Of a DNA stretch of 64,000 nt, positions 18,176 to 27,345 are shown in pieces. Origin of the DNA: Caballeronia sp. GAFFF1. Lineage in GTDB: Bacteria; Pseudomonadota; Gammaproteobacteria; Burkholderiales; Burkholderiaceae. Location: NCBI RefSeq assembly GCF_023630705.1, contig NZ_JALQEM010000031.1:186001-250000 (forward strand), written 5' to 3'. The position numbers were made by a program, and so were the translations under genes. The notes under the pieces were generated by a model. That model was not told the DNA's origin, ran no database searches, and worked only from the letters and a program-made list of their open reading frames with translations. Positions within the stretch are counted from its first letter, which is position 1. Each line of letters starts with the position of its first letter.

Positions 18176-19324
18176 TCAGTCGTAGGTGAGCAGCGCGTTT
18201 GCGAGCCACTGCCGGTAGATGTCGAGATGACGGCGCGCGCTGGCTTGCCATGCGTAGCGTTTCAGCAGTGCCGGCACGGCATGATCGAAGTCGATGCCGC
18301 CCGTATCGGTCAGTCCGCGCGCGATGTCGTATGGATCATGCGGGTCGGCGAAGACGCAGGTGCGATCGTCGAGATGCTCGGTGAACGGCGCGATGTTCGA
18401 AACGACCACCGGCCGCCCGCTTGCCAAAGCCTCCAGCGCGACGAGGCCGAAGCCCTCGCGCAGCGAGACCATCGCTACGACATCTGCGATGCGGAACAGC
18501 GCTGGCATCGCGGCATCGTCCAGCGGTCCGGTGATGACGATGGGCGTGCCGCGGGCGCCCGCTTCAAGGCCTAGTTGCGCAGCGCGTGAATGAAAACGGC
18601 GCGCATAGGCATCGTGATCCAGCAAACTCGCGCCGCCCGCGAGCACGAGTTGCGCGGAAGGCTTCGCCGCGCGCAGAAAGGCGAACGCTTCCAGCAGCAT
18701 CGACGTGTTCTTGCGTTCCTCGATGCCGCCGACAGCGAGCACGACCGGTCCGCATCCCGAGATGCCGAAGCGTTCGCGCAAGGGGCCGCAATCCACGGGC
18801 GCGCTGTATCGGCTCACATCGACGCCATTGCTGACGGTCTTTGCGTCGATGCCGTAGGTCTCGCGCATTGTGCGTGTCCACGTCTCGCTCACGCACAGCA
18901 CCTCATCGGCGTCACGCCATGCGCGTTGTTGCCAATGAGCGAGTCGCGGGTCGTCGAAACGGTCGAGGTGATGTACCGTGCGGATAAAGCCGCATATCGC
19001 GCCCTCTTCCTTCAGCTCGGCGAGCGCGTTGCCGCTGATGCTGTCTTGTGCGTGATACACATCGAAAACCTGACTCGCCAAAGAGGCTTTCAACGCCCAA
19101 ATGCGTTCATGGACCATCTGCGCGACATCGCGCTTTCCTTCGACGCGCGCAATTACGACACGAAAGGGCGTCGCGCGAAACATGACCTCGTTTTCACGCG
19201 CCGGCGCAAAGACGGTCACCTCATGACCGCTCTCGTGCAACGCACGCGCAAGTTCGAGCGTATGCACGACGCCGCCGCGCGGATTCGCCGAATGCGTCAG
19301 TAGCGCAATGCGCAACGCCATCAT
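18176..19324 (-). CDS. Family 4-type glycosyltransferase (MSMEG_0565 type)
   Basis: A 382-residue GT-B glycosyltransferase. It shows the N-terminal sugar-acceptor motif THSANPRGGVVHTLELA, the linker SNGVDVSRY near 185, the donor-site strand AVGGIEERKN and the C-terminal EGFGLVALEALASGRPVV with its conserved glutamates. The start codon at 19324 overlaps the stop of the AIR synthase-like gene (ATGA), so the two are translationally coupled. The MSMEG_0565 family is a known member of this cluster in some genomes. It suggests that the pathway product, or a compound protecting it, is glycosylated. The acceptor is unknown. Confidence 0.88.
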   Translation of the reverse strand: MMALRIALLTHSANPRGGVVHTLELARALHESGHEVTVFAPARENEVMFRATPFRVVIARVEGKRDVAQMVHERIWALKASLASQVFDVYHAQDSISGNALAELKEEGAICGFIRTVHHLDRFDDPRLAHWQQRAWRDADEVLCVSETWTRTMRETYGIDAKTVSNGVDVSRYSAPVDCGPLRERFGISGCGPVVLAVGGIEERKNTSMLLEAFAFLRAAKPSAQLVLAGGASLLDHDAYARRFHSRAAQLGLEAGARGTPIVITGPLDDAAMPALFRIADVVAMVSLREGFGLVALEALASGRPVVVSNIAPFTEHLDDRTCVFADPHDPYDIARGLTDTGGIDFDHAVPALLKRYAWQASARRHLDIYRQWLANALLTYD

Positions 19325-20265
19325 CGCGCACATATGAAAGGCTCCTCGCGCAGGTTCCACAGCAGCGCGTTTTCGCGTGCGCGCGTGACGACGACTTCCT
19401 GCGAGGCATCGACTTGCCCGATCACGGCGCATGCCAGCGAACGCGAAGCGAAGCGTGCGAGCACTGCATCCACATGCTCCGGACGCACCGACAGGACGAA
19501 GCCGAAGCTCGGGAACGCACGGAGCCAGCGCTCGAAATCGGGGTCATCGGGACGCGGCACGGCGTCCAGATCGATGCGTGCGCCTACCTTCGAGCATTCG
19601 AGCAACATGAGCGCGGTGCCCAGCACGCCGCCCATGCTGATGTCTTTCGCGGCATCGCAGAGGCTCGCTTCGGCGAGCTCCGGCAGCAGTTCGAAGTCGC
19701 CGCGCGCGCGGCGCTCCGGCGCGCTTGCCGAGGCGTTCCAGAACGGATAGGGCTCCTCGTAGTGGCCACGTAGATCGACCGCCATGATGAGCGCATCGCC
19801 GGGCCTCGCGACGAAGCTCGTCAGCAACTTGCGCGCGCGTCCGACGATGGACACCGCGAGTTGCGCGCCATCGCTGCGCACGTTGGTGTGTCCGCCGACG
19901 ATAGGCACGTCGTACGCTTTCGATGCCGCCGCCATGCCTGCGAGCACATCGTTGGCTTCATCGGCGCTGCCGCTCCATAGTGCATCGACGATGGCAATCG
20001 GGCGGCCGCCCATTGCATAGATGTCGCTGACATTGACCATTACGCTGCTATAACCCGCGAACCAGGGCATTGCGCGAACGAAATCGCTGACCATGCCTTC
20101 GATGGCGAAGAGCAGATAGCCGTCGCCGTCGGGAATCGCGGCGCAGTCGTCGCCGATGGCAACGGCCGGATGCGGCAAGCGCGACAGCACGTCGGAGATA
20201 TCGCGCTTGTGACGAAAGCCGCGGCTTTCGCGCAGGCGCTCCACGATGCCGCGCAGCGCGCTCAC
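19321..20265 (-). CDS. nitF: AIR synthase-like ATP-dependent enzyme (sll0787 type, NitF)
   Basis: A 314-residue protein of the PurM/AIR synthase fold. The N-terminal half shows AIGDDCAAIP and the metal/phosphate loops VNVSDIYAMGGRPIAIVDAL and VGGHTNV; the C-terminal half begins DISMGGVLGTALML. Family members activate a substrate oxygen with ATP. I start it at the GTG at 20265 because that codon overlaps the acetyltransferase stop (GTGA), and family sequence begins there; the frame stays open upstream to 20619 only as a shadow of that gene. In mycobacteria this domain is fused to the acetyltransferase, whereas here the two are separate. Confidence 0.87.
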   Translation of the reverse strand: MSALRGIVERLRESRGFRHKRDISDVLSRLPHPAVAIGDDCAAIPDGDGYLLFAIEGMVSDFVRAMPWFAGYSSVMVNVSDIYAMGGRPIAIVDALWSGSADEANDVLAGMAAASKAYDVPIVGGHTNVRSDGAQLAVSIVGRARKLLTSFVARPGDALIMAVDLRGHYEEPYPFWNASASAPERRARGDFELLPELAEASLCDAAKDISMGGVLGTALMLLECSKVGARIDLDAVPRPDDPDFERWLRAFPSFGFVLSVRPEHVDAVLARFASRSLACAVIGQVDASQEVVVTRARENALLWNLREEPFICAR

Positions 20266-20822
20266 GACGCTCTCCGCGCCAGCGCGACGAAGCCGCTTTG
20301 CGGCGTGACGCACGGCGGATACGCATCGAGCGCTGCCTGCATCAGATGATGCGCGCGACCGAAGAGCGCTTCCTCCCTGATCGACGTCCAGTTCAGACGC
20401 TCGAACAACGGCACGTTTTGCGCCTGCACGTGGGCGAGGAACGTCTTGCAGCCTCGTGCATGCGCGCTCGACACCGCGAGGCGAATCAACGTCGCGCCGA
20501 TCCTGGCCTGCGACCGAAACGCCGCATGCACCGCGAGCCGCGAGCCGAACCACACGCCCGGCGATTCTTCGTGAATGCGCACGGTGCCGACCACCTGCTC
20601 GGGCATGCCCGCCACGCAACTGGATGCCACGAGCAATTGCGCGTGCGTATCGATGTCATCGCGGTCATCGCCCACGAAGATGCCTTGCTCAATGCAGAAC
20701 ACCGCGCGACGAAGCTTGCGCGCTTCCTGCACTTCCCAAGGCAGCGTCGCCCATTTCACGCGAAACTCGACCGGAGCGTAGTCGTGTTCGACGACATCAT
20801 CGACGGTATCGACGATCACCAT
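20262..20822 (-). CDS. nitE: GNAT-fold N-acetyltransferase (MSMEG_0567/sll0786 type, NitE)
   Basis: A 186-residue acyltransferase. Characteristic segments are RRAVFCIEQGIF (about residues 38-49), the acetyl-CoA binding region VHAAFRSQARIGATLIRLA and the late FERLNW. Family members of this cluster resemble acyl-homoserine-lactone synthase-like GNATs. The start at 20822 lies two bases after the radical SAM stop; an upstream in-frame ATG at 20864 would overlap that gene by 40 bases. It shares its stop with the GTG start of nitF. The acylated substrate is unknown. Confidence 0.87.
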   Translation of the reverse strand: MVIVDTVDDVVEHDYAPVEFRVKWATLPWEVQEARKLRRAVFCIEQGIFVGDDRDDIDTHAQLLVASSCVAGMPEQVVGTVRIHEESPGVWFGSRLAVHAAFRSQARIGATLIRLAVSSAHARGCKTFLAHVQAQNVPLFERLNWTSIREEALFGRAHHLMQAALDAYPPCVTPQSGFVALARRAS

Positions 20823-20824
20823 GC

Positions 20825-21937
20825 TCACACCTCGTACGATGAAAGAGAGGAACATGCGCCGCATTTGCCGCAGCCCGCCTTGATGTCGGCGGATCGCATG
20901 TCGGCATCGGCCAGCATCGCGCCGATGGGCGCGAGCACCGAGCGCATGAAGTCAGGCGTCGGTGCGGGATGGTCCTCGAGCGGAGTGCCGCTGATCGGCA
21001 CGAACGGCACGACGAACGGATACACGCCGAGGCCGATCAGATCGCGCGCCATATCGACGATGGCCGCTGCGCTGTCGCCGAGGCCCGCGAGAATGTACGT
21101 GCTCACCTGTCCGCGCCCGAACACTTTCACGGCGGCATGGAAGGCCTCCATGTAGCGCGAGACAGGCACGGTCGCCTTGCCCGGCATGATGCGTCCGCGA
21201 ACCTCCGGGCTCACTGCTTCCAGATGCATGCCGAGCGTGTCGATGCCGCTCGCTTTCATGCGCTCGAACCATTGGTCGTCATCCGGCGGTTCGCATTGCG
21301 CCTGAATCGGCAAGTCGACCGCTGCCTTGATCGCGAAGGCGCTCTCGCAAAGAATCTTCGCGCCGCGGTCCGGGGTCGGCGGCGTGCCGGTCGTGAGAAC
21401 CATGTGCTTCACGCCATCGAGCAGCACGGCCGCGCGCGCGACTTCCGCGAGTTGCTCTGGGGTCTTGCGCGCGATGGTGCGCCCCGCCGCGAGCGACTGC
21501 CCGATCGCGCAGAACTTGCACGACTTGCGGCGGCTCTCATAGCGGATACACGTTTGCAGCACCGTCGTCGCGAGCACGTCCTTGCCGTGCAAGGTCGCGA
21601 TATGCGAGTACGGCACGCCGTCGAGCGTCTGCATCGCATAAAAGCGCGGCGTGCTCGGAAAGCTGATGGACGCAATCGGAATGGCATCGCGCATGAGCGC
21701 GCTGTTGCCATCGGCATCGGGGTGACCGGCGACGAACGGCGAGTGCCACGCGGTGTTCGTATGCACCGGCACCATGATGGTCACGCCGTCGAGCGTCACC
21801 GCCTTGTGGTCGGACGGACCCGCGCCGCCGCGTCGGCTGGACACGCCCGCGCGCGCATCGGCGAGCCTGAGGCCCGCGGACTGCAGTTCAGTCATCAATT
21901 GCCGGCTCGATGCCGGCAGGTTCTCTCTGGCGCTCAT
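20825..21937 (-). CDS. nitD: Radical SAM enzyme of the nitrilase cluster (MSMEG_0568 type, NitD)
   Basis: A 370-residue protein. The cluster-binding cysteines are spaced unusually: C130, C140 and C143 in the stretch [14 protein letters not shown], so C-x9-C-x2-C in place of the common C-x3-C-x2-C. A C-terminal CGKCGAC could bind a second cluster. The barrel body ([30 protein letters not shown]) fits the family. It overlaps the end of the nitrilase gene by 50 bases if the ATG at 21937 is used; an ATG at 21895 would reduce the overlap to eight. The radical reaction is unknown. Confidence 0.88.
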   Translation of the reverse strand: MSARENLPASSRQLMTELQSAGLRLADARAGVSSRRGGAGPSDHKAVTLDGVTIMVPVHTNTAWHSPFVAGHPDADGNSALMRDAIPIASISFPSTPRFYAMQTLDGVPYSHIATLHGKDVLATTVLQTCIRYESRRKSCKFCAIGQSLAAGRTIARKTPEQLAEVARAAVLLDGVKHMVLTTGTPPTPDRGAKILCESAFAIKAAVDLPIQAQCEPPDDDQWFERMKASGIDTLGMHLEAVSPEVRGRIMPGKATVPVSRYMEAFHAAVKVFGRGQVSTYILAGLGDSAAAIVDMARDLIGLGVYPFVVPFVPISGTPLEDHPAPTPDFMRSVLAPIGAMLADADMRSADIKAGCGKCGACSSLSSYEV

Positions 21938-22874
21938 CGTCTGTCGTTTCCTTGAATGTCGTCACGGGCGATGCAGGGCGATCGTTGATCGCGAGACTCA
22001 GCAGTTCGGGCCGCGCATAGTGACCGACCGAATCCATCATGCGTTTGCGCTTGGTGATGAGCGACATGTCGAGATCGGCGATCACCATGCCTTCGCCTTC
22101 CCGCAGCGGCTCTGCGAGATGCTGCCCTTCCGGCGACACGATCGCCGTGTTGCAGCCGCCGCGCAATGCGCGTTGCAAACCGGGATCGGGCGTGATGGCT
22201 TCGATCTGCGCATCGGTGAGCCATCCCGTTGCGTTGACGACGAAGCAGCCGGACTCCAGCGCATGATGTCGGATGGTCACCTCGATCTGCTCCGCGAAGA
22301 TGGGACCCACCAGCGAGCCGGGAAACTGGCTGCAATGGATCTCTTCGTGCTGCGTCATCAATGCGTAGCGCGCAAGCGGGTTGTAGTGCTCCCAGCACGC
22401 GAGCGCGCCGACGCGGCCCACTTGCGTCTCGACCACCTTGAGTCCTGCCGCATCGCCCTGGCCCCAGATCATCCGTTCGTGAAACGTCGGCGTGATCTTG
22501 CGGCGCTTGAGCAGAAGCTTGCCGTCGGTATCGAAGACGAGCTGCGTGTTGTACAGACTGCCGTGGTCGCGTTCGTTGACGCCGAGCACGACGACCATCT
22601 GCGCCGTGCGCGCACGCTCCGCGACGGCCTGTGTCACCGGCCCGGGAACGACGACCGCGCGCTCGTACAGCTTCATGTGATCCGCGCCCGATGCCACCGG
22701 TGCGCGCACGAACGAGAAGTACGGGTAATACGGCACGAAGGTTTCGGGAAACACGATCAGCCGCACGCCCTTCGCGGCGGCCTCGTCGATGGCCGTGCAG
22801 ACCTTGTCGAGCGTGCCTTCGGGGCGCTCGAAGTCGGGTGTGATCTGCACTGCGGCGGCGCGTACCGAGCGCAT
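21888..22874 (-). CDS. nitC: Nitrilase of the Nit1C cluster (NitC)
   Basis: A 328-residue carbon-nitrogen hydrolase. The Glu-Lys-Cys triad is intact: E44 in [14 protein letters not shown]126 in [10 protein letters not shown] and C160 in [14 protein letters not shown]. The length and the C-terminal region [19 protein letters not shown] match the cyanobacterial Nit6803-like branch, which is defined by its conserved gene cluster. It hydrolyses nitriles to carboxylic acids and ammonia. The Nit1C cluster as a whole has been linked to use of cyanide as a nitrogen source. The start at 22874 leaves five bases after the nitB stop; the open frame to 23027 is a shadow of nitB. Confidence 0.93.
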   Translation of the reverse strand: MRSVRAAAVQITPDFERPEGTLDKVCTAIDEAAAKGVRLIVFPETFVPYYPYFSFVRAPVASGADHMKLYERAVVVPGPVTQAVAERARTAQMVVVLGVNERDHGSLYNTQLVFDTDGKLLLKRRKITPTFHERMIWGQGDAAGLKVVETQVGRVGALACWEHYNPLARYALMTQHEEIHCSQFPGSLVGPIFAEQIEVTIRHHALESGCFVVNATGWLTDAQIEAITPDPGLQRALRGGCNTAIVSPEGQHLAEPLREGEGMVIADLDMSLITKRKRMMDSVGHYARPELLSLAINDRPASPVTTFKETTDDERQREPAGIEPAIDD

Positions 22875-22879
22875 GACGA

Positions 22880-23362
22880 TCACACGGTCCAGGTGTGAAT
22901 GATCAGCGCGTTCTCCTTGCGGTGAAGCAACTGGATATCGAGCACATCCAGCGGATTGATCGGCCTGATGCCTTCGATAAGCGACGCTTCGCCATGACCA
23001 TAAAGCGCCTGGAGCGCGAAGCGGCATGCATAGACCTTGCCGCCTTCGGCCATGAACTTCTGCAGTTGCTTGTTGAAGTTGAGATGGCCGGGAAAGGCTT
23101 CGTCGCCGAGCGTGGGAAAGCCGCGCTGCAGTCCTAGCGTCACACCCGGACCATACAGCAGCACCGATGTATCGAAGCCCTTGCGTTGCAGACGCGTTGC
23201 CTGCAGGAGATTCACGAAGCCGATGGATCCTTCGAACGCAACCGTATGAAACGTGACGAGCGCCTTCTCGCCGGGTTCCGCCTTCACGTCTTCGAAAACC
23301 TTCTCTTCGTAGTCGACGAGATAGTCGCCGTTCTTGTGAAGCGGTTGGGTGACTGCGGGCAT
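22880..23362 (-). CDS. nitB: MSMEG_0572/sll0783-type nitrogen-starvation protein (NitB)
   Basis: A 160-residue protein and the first gene of the minus-strand nitrilase operon. Typical family sequence includes [23 protein letters not shown] and [13 protein letters not shown]. It has a DsrE-like look, an alpha/beta fold with a cysteine near residue 118, but the role is not known. The ATG at 23362 is preceded by a good GGAGA ribosome site. A sigma-54-type promoter candidate lies 58-73 bases upstream. The gene is the marker of this cluster in cyanobacteria, mycobacteria and proteobacteria. Confidence 0.88.
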   Translation of the reverse strand: MPAVTQPLHKNGDYLVDYEEKVFEDVKAEPGEKALVTFHTVAFEGSIGFVNLLQATRLQRKGFDTSVLLYGPGVTLGLQRGFPTLGDEAFPGHLNFNKQLQKFMAEGGKVYACRFALQALYGHGEASLIEGIRPINPLDVLDIQLLHRKENALIIHTWTV

Positions 23363-23419
23363 GGCATTCTCCGTTTGCGGGTGACGTCTCGATGAGGTCC
23401 GATGTGGCGAGCCATCAAA

Positions 23420-23435
23420 CGCAACGGGTATGCCA
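23420..23435 (-). promoter_or_regulatory. Candidate sigma-54 (-24/-12) promoter for the nitrilase operon
   Basis: Read towards nitB the sequence is TGGCAT-ACCCG-TTGCG, with GG and GC separated by exactly ten bases. It differs from the consensus TGGCAC-N5-TTGCA at two places. The predicted transcript would start near 23410, about 48 bases before nitB. It overlaps an 11-base perfect palindrome (CCAATGATTGG, 23433-23443). Nitrogen-regulated expression of this cluster would suit sigma-54 control. Confidence 0.5.
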
Positions 23436-23452
23436 ATGATTGGCCCGCGAAA

Positions 23453-23649
23453 TGCAATCACTTTGCAATCAAGCAAAACGAACGCGCTTGAGAGACGCGA
23501 GAAATTTTCGGAAGAGCCTTTCTACAAGGGACTTTCGCGCTGTCGACGCAAGCGATGCTTTCTTCAGAGACGCACGCTTTAGGCGCACGGGGGCGTGTGC
23601 GTGGTGCGATTCACACTAAAGCCGTGCATCGATGCGATCAATGCGATCA
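23453..23649. repeat. Four copies of TGC[AG]ATCA in the nitB-mocR intergenic region
   Basis: TGCAATCA occurs at 23453-23460 and 23464-23471, eleven bases apart and just upstream of the sigma-54-like promoter. TGCGATCA occurs at 23633-23640 and 23642-23649, nine bases apart and close to the mocR start. Both pairs are direct repeats in the same orientation. MocR-type regulators commonly bind direct repeats, so these are candidate binding sites for control of nitB and autoregulation. Confidence 0.5.
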
Positions 23650-23707
23650 AGTTGCATCGCCGCGTGCAATGGCTATGCTTGAGCGATCGATCGCGAAGGA
23701 CACACGA

Positions 23708-25099
23708 ATGGCCGAGACGTCGCATCACTGGATTCGCAAACTCGAAGAAAGCCGCAAGCCGGCTTATCTGGCCATTCCGGATCTCATCGAGGAAGATCTG
23801 GCGAGCGGCCGCCTGCGTCCGCGTGACCGGCTGCCGGGCCTGCGCGACCTCGCCGCAACGCTGAATCTCAACTACACGACCGTTGCGCGCGCCTATGCCG
23901 AAGCGGGCAGGCGCGGTCTGCTCGATGCACGCGCCGGCAGCGGCACTTTCGTGCGCGGAAAAACGCAGAGCCTGCCGCTTGCGGGCGGAAGCAGCATCGA
24001 GATGTCGATGAACATGCCACCCGAACCGCCCGTGCTTGCCACGCGCCTGCGCGAGTCGGCGGCGCGGATCGTGCGCGACGCCGATCCGTACCAGCTATTG
24101 CGCTATCAGGACTTCGGCGGCATGGCGGCGGACCGTGCGGCGGGACGTCAATGGGTTCAGGCGCGCGTGCCGGACTGCTCCGACGACACGATACTCGTCT
24201 GTCCCGGCATTCATAGCGCGCTAGTGGCGCTGGTATCGCAGCTTGCGCGCACGGGCGAGACGGTGTGTCTGGATACGCTCGCGTATCCCGGCATCAAGGC
24301 GATCGCATCGCAACTGGGCGTGAAGTTGCAGGCCCTGGCTCGTGACGACGAAGGTCCGTTGCCGCATGCGTTCGAGGCTTTATGCAAGGCGCAAAAGCCC
24401 GGCGCGTTTTATTGCAATCCGACCTTGCAGAATCCGAGCACGCTGACGCTGAGCCAGCAACGTCGCGAGGCGCTGGCCGACGTCGCGCTGCGATACAACG
24501 TACCGATCATCGAAGACGAACCGTACGGCATGCTACCCATCGACGCGCCTATTCCGCTCGCCGCCCTGGCGCCGGAACTGACGTATCACATCACGGGTCT
24601 TTCGAAAACCTTCGGCGCGGGCTTGCGCGTCGCTTACCTCAAGACGCCGACGTCGAGGCAGACGCAGCGCATCGCGGGTGCCTTGCGCGCGACTACCGTG
24701 ATGCCCAGCCCTTTTACGGTTCTGCTCGCGACACACTGGATCAACGATGGAACGGCACTGGACGTACTCGACGCGATTCGCGACGAAGCAATGGCGCGCC
24801 AGGCAATCGCAGCGCAAACACTGAGCGGTTTGCCGTTCGATGCGAATGCTCACGGCTTCCATTTATGGCTGCCTGTGCCGGCTACCTGCGACTGGAGCGC
24901 GTCGGAGCTCGCGCCGCAGTTGCGCAATCAGGGAATCGGCGCGGTGGCGGGCGCCGCCTTTTCCACGGACGGCGATCCGCCGAACGCGTTGCGGCTATGT
25001 CTGGGCGGTCCGCAGAATCGGGAGGATTGTCGTGAGGCATTAACGCGGCTCGTCAATATGCTGGACGACCCGCATCATCTGCATACACCGATGTTGTGA
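23708..25099 (+). CDS. MocR-type regulator (GntR DNA-binding domain fused to aminotransferase-like domain)
   Basis: A 463-residue regulator. Residues 1-75 form a GntR winged helix (LRDLAATLNLNYTTVARAYAEAGRRG). The rest is a fold-type I PLP domain with NPTLQNPSTLTL, IIEDEPYG and the PLP lysine in GLSKTFGAGLRVAY. The start at 23708 is fixed by GAAGGA nine bases upstream, although the frame is open from 23555. It is divergent from the nitrilase operon and is its most likely regulator. Elsewhere this cluster is associated with a sigma-54 activator named NitA, so a MocR protein here is notable. The effector could be PLP or an amino compound. Confidence 0.92.
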   Translation: MAETSHHWIRKLEESRKPAYLAIPDLIEEDLASGRLRPRDRLPGLRDLAATLNLNYTTVARAYAEAGRRGLLDARAGSGTFVRGKTQSLPLAGGSSIEMSMNMPPEPPVLATRLRESAARIVRDADPYQLLRYQDFGGMAADRAAGRQWVQARVPDCSDDTILVCPGIHSALVALVSQLARTGETVCLDTLAYPGIKAIASQLGVKLQALARDDEGPLPHAFEALCKAQKPGAFYCNPTLQNPSTLTLSQQRREALADVALRYNVPIIEDEPYGMLPIDAPIPLAALAPELTYHITGLSKTFGAGLRVAYLKTPTSRQTQRIAGALRATTVMPSPFTVLLATHWINDGTALDVLDAIRDEAMARQAIAAQTLSGLPFDANAHGFHLWLPVPATCDWSASELAPQLRNQGIGAVAGAAFSTDGDPPNALRLCLGGPQNREDCREALTRLVNMLDDPHHLHTPML

Positions 25100-25629
25100 G
25101 GTTCGGGTGGTCGGTGGGCGGGCGGCAAACAGTTAGGGTTGAAGCGCCGCTCTTCGATGATTCGCGACGACGTGTATGACGAGGTTCACATGTCGCGTCG
25201 CCCGGACTTTTAGACGTCACCCCCCGCCCAGTAAGAAGCCGTTCCATTGGCGAGGACGAATGTTGCTCCTGATCGGCCTTTGCCGGCATCGAAGCGAATG
25301 GCGTTCGGCGTCGGCGGAAGGGATGGCACGCGGCTGCAACGGGTCGCAAATGGCATCCGGCTGTCGCCCAGTTGCTGCGGCTCGTCTCAGTTCCTGTCGG
25401 CAAAGGTGGGCGCCGTGTCGAATGTCCAGCCCCGTGTCGCTCGCTCCGCGCGTTGTATTCCAAACGCACGACGAGGACGTCTTTGCGGATCGCCACCTTC
25501 TCGTAGACAATGCCTATCAGGTCGGCAGACGGGACGACACCACGGAGCCGGACCTGGCTGGGTCATAAGCACCCTCCATGGCGCACCGTCCGTATCGTCG
25601 TCGCAGTGATTACTCAAAACGGGATTCAA
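25100..25629. other. Interval with no recognisable gene
   Basis: The 530 bases after the mocR gene contain overlapping short frames on both strands, none with family similarity that I can name. The likely promoter of the following dehydrogenase lies near 25590-25625, where the sequence becomes AT-richer (GTGATTACTCAAAACGGG). Confidence 0.4.
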
Positions 25630-26424
25630 ATGGCAACTTCTAGCGAGAACTCTTCGGGACAAGGACGTTACGCGAGCTATCCGAGCCTGGTAGACCGCGT
25701 CGTCCTCATTACGGGCGGCGGAAGTGGCATTGGCGCTTCGTTCGTCGAGCACTTCGTTGCGCAAGGCGCACGTGTGGGCTTTCTCGACATCGACACCAAC
25801 GCGGGAACGGCTCTGGCCGATTCGCTCAGTGGCGCGCGCCATAAACCGCTCTTCGTCGCCTGCGACGTCACCGACATTCCCGCGTTACACGCGGCCATTG
25901 CCGAAGTACGGGCTGCATTTGGACCGATCGAGGTGCTCGTAAACAACGCGGCGAACGATCGCCGCCACGCGCTCGCCGACGTGACGCCCGAGTCGTTCGA
26001 TGCAGGCGTTGCGGTTAACGTGCGGCACCATCTGTTCGCAGTGCAGGCCGTAGCCGAGGATATGAAGGCGGCACGGGCGGGCTCGATCATTAATCTCGGC
26101 TCGCATTGCTGGATGCTCAAGAGCAGCCAGTTCCCGGTTTACGCGATGAGCAAGGCGGCAGTACAGGGCCTGACGCGCGGGTTCGCCAAGGACCTCGGCG
26201 CCTACGGAATCCGCGTGAATACGCTTGTGCCGGGCTGGGTGCTGACTGAGAAGCAGCGCAAACTGTGGCTCACCGACGAAGGCCGCGAAGAAATACGACG
26301 CGGCCAGTGCATCGACGAGGAAATGGAGCCTGGCGATATCGCGCGCATGGCGCTGTTCCTCGCGGCTGACGACAGCCGCATGATCACGTCGGAGGATATC
26401 CTCGTGACAGGTGGCTGGTCGTGA
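25630..26424 (+). CDS. Short-chain dehydrogenase/reductase (sugar dehydrogenase-like)
   Basis: A 264-residue classical SDR with the nucleotide motif TGGGSGIG (about residues 24-31), NNAAN near 105, a catalytic serine in NLGSHCW and YAMSK near residue 170. The N-terminal style (RYASYPSLVDRVVLITGGG) and the C-terminal ITSEDILVTGGWS resemble bacterial aldose 1-dehydrogenases, for example those for arabinose, galactose or fucose. The start is the ATG at 25630; the open frame before it lacks family sequence. No sugar gene is adjacent, so the substrate is open. Confidence 0.88.
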   Translation: MATSSENSSGQGRYASYPSLVDRVVLITGGGSGIGASFVEHFVAQGARVGFLDIDTNAGTALADSLSGARHKPLFVACDVTDIPALHAAIAEVRAAFGPIEVLVNNAANDRRHALADVTPESFDAGVAVNVRHHLFAVQAVAEDMKAARAGSIINLGSHCWMLKSSQFPVYAMSKAAVQGLTRGFAKDLGAYGIRVNTLVPGWVLTEKQRKLWLTDEGREEIRRGQCIDEEMEPGDIARMALFLAADDSRMITSEDILVTGGWS

Positions 26425-26615
26425 TGGCCGACTTTTACTGGGCGATATCGTCCATTGACGAGCGGTAGTGGCATGGCAACTTCCGAGGAAAGCTTGGCCG
26501 ATCGTGAGTCCGCGATCGCGACCTGGCGCAACCGAGGAAGGCCGGAATGTCGTGGACCATTCCAGCCGAGTTGTCGACTGACCGCTCTTGGCCACAACGA
26601 CGCGACGTGAATACG

Positions 26616-27308
26616 ATGGACGACCCAAAATCGCTTTCCCTGGCACTGCCCGACGGCTCCACGGTCTCTGCACTCCTCCAAGTGCCGAAGCACGCGCGAA
26701 CCTTATATGTGTTCGCGCACGGTGCCGGGGCGGGCATGCATCACGCCGGTATGTCGTCATTGGCCGACGCGCTTGCGGCGGTCGATGTCGCCACATTGCG
26801 CTACCAGTTTCCGTACATGGAGCGGGGCTCCAAGCGGGTAGACTCGCCGGCCGTAGCCCATGCTGCCGTGCGGACAGCCGTCGCAGAGGCCCGCCGGCGG
26901 CTGCCGGCCCTGCCGCTCTTCGCGGGAGGCAGGTCGTTCGGCGGCCGCATGACGTCCCAGGCCCAAGCCATCTCTCCGCTCGACGGCGTCCGAGGCCTCG
27001 CGTTCGTCGCGTTCCCGCTGCACCCGGCGGGCGCGCCCGGCGTGGAGCGGGCACGACACCTCGCGGACGTCACGGTGCCGATGCTCTTCCTGCAGGGCAC
27101 GCGCGACAAGCTGGCCGAGCTTCATCTGCTGAGGCCGGTCGTCGAGACGCTGAGGGCACGCGCCACGCTGCATCTGGTGGACGACGCAGATCATTCGTTC
27201 CACGTGCGCGCGTCCTCCGGCCGGACCGACGCGGACGTCGTGCTCGAACTCGCACGGACGATGTCCGAGTGGTTCTTCGCCGAAGCAGAGTTGGTCCGCG
27301 CGAACTGA
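26616..27308 (+). CDS. Alpha/beta hydrolase of the KANL3/Tex30 type
   Basis: A 230-residue serine hydrolase-like protein. It begins with a strand-turn region and VFAHGAGAGMHH (oxyanion loop near residue 35), has the nucleophile elbow GGRSFGGRM near 111, a likely acid in LQGTRDKL near 165 and histidine in DDADHSFHV near 190. The layout matches small dienelactone hydrolase-like proteins of the KANL3/Tex30 domain family. It stands alone, 190 bases after the SDR. I chose the ATG at 26616; the upstream in-frame ATG at 26547 adds 23 unmatched residues. Confidence 0.82.
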   Translation: MDDPKSLSLALPDGSTVSALLQVPKHARTLYVFAHGAGAGMHHAGMSSLADALAAVDVATLRYQFPYMERGSKRVDSPAVAHAAVRTAVAEARRRLPALPLFAGGRSFGGRMTSQAQAISPLDGVRGLAFVAFPLHPAGAPGVERARHLADVTVPMLFLQGTRDKLAELHLLRPVVETLRARATLHLVDDADHSFHVRASSGRTDADVVLELARTMSEWFFAEAELVRAN

Positions 27309-27345
27309 GCAATCGCAGGATTGCTTGTAGCCGCGCGCGACTAGA

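Noticed and set aside
25176-25568. A 130-codon frame after mocR considered as a transposase remnant
   Set aside because: I could not match it to any insertion-sequence family, and there are no visible terminal inverted repeats.
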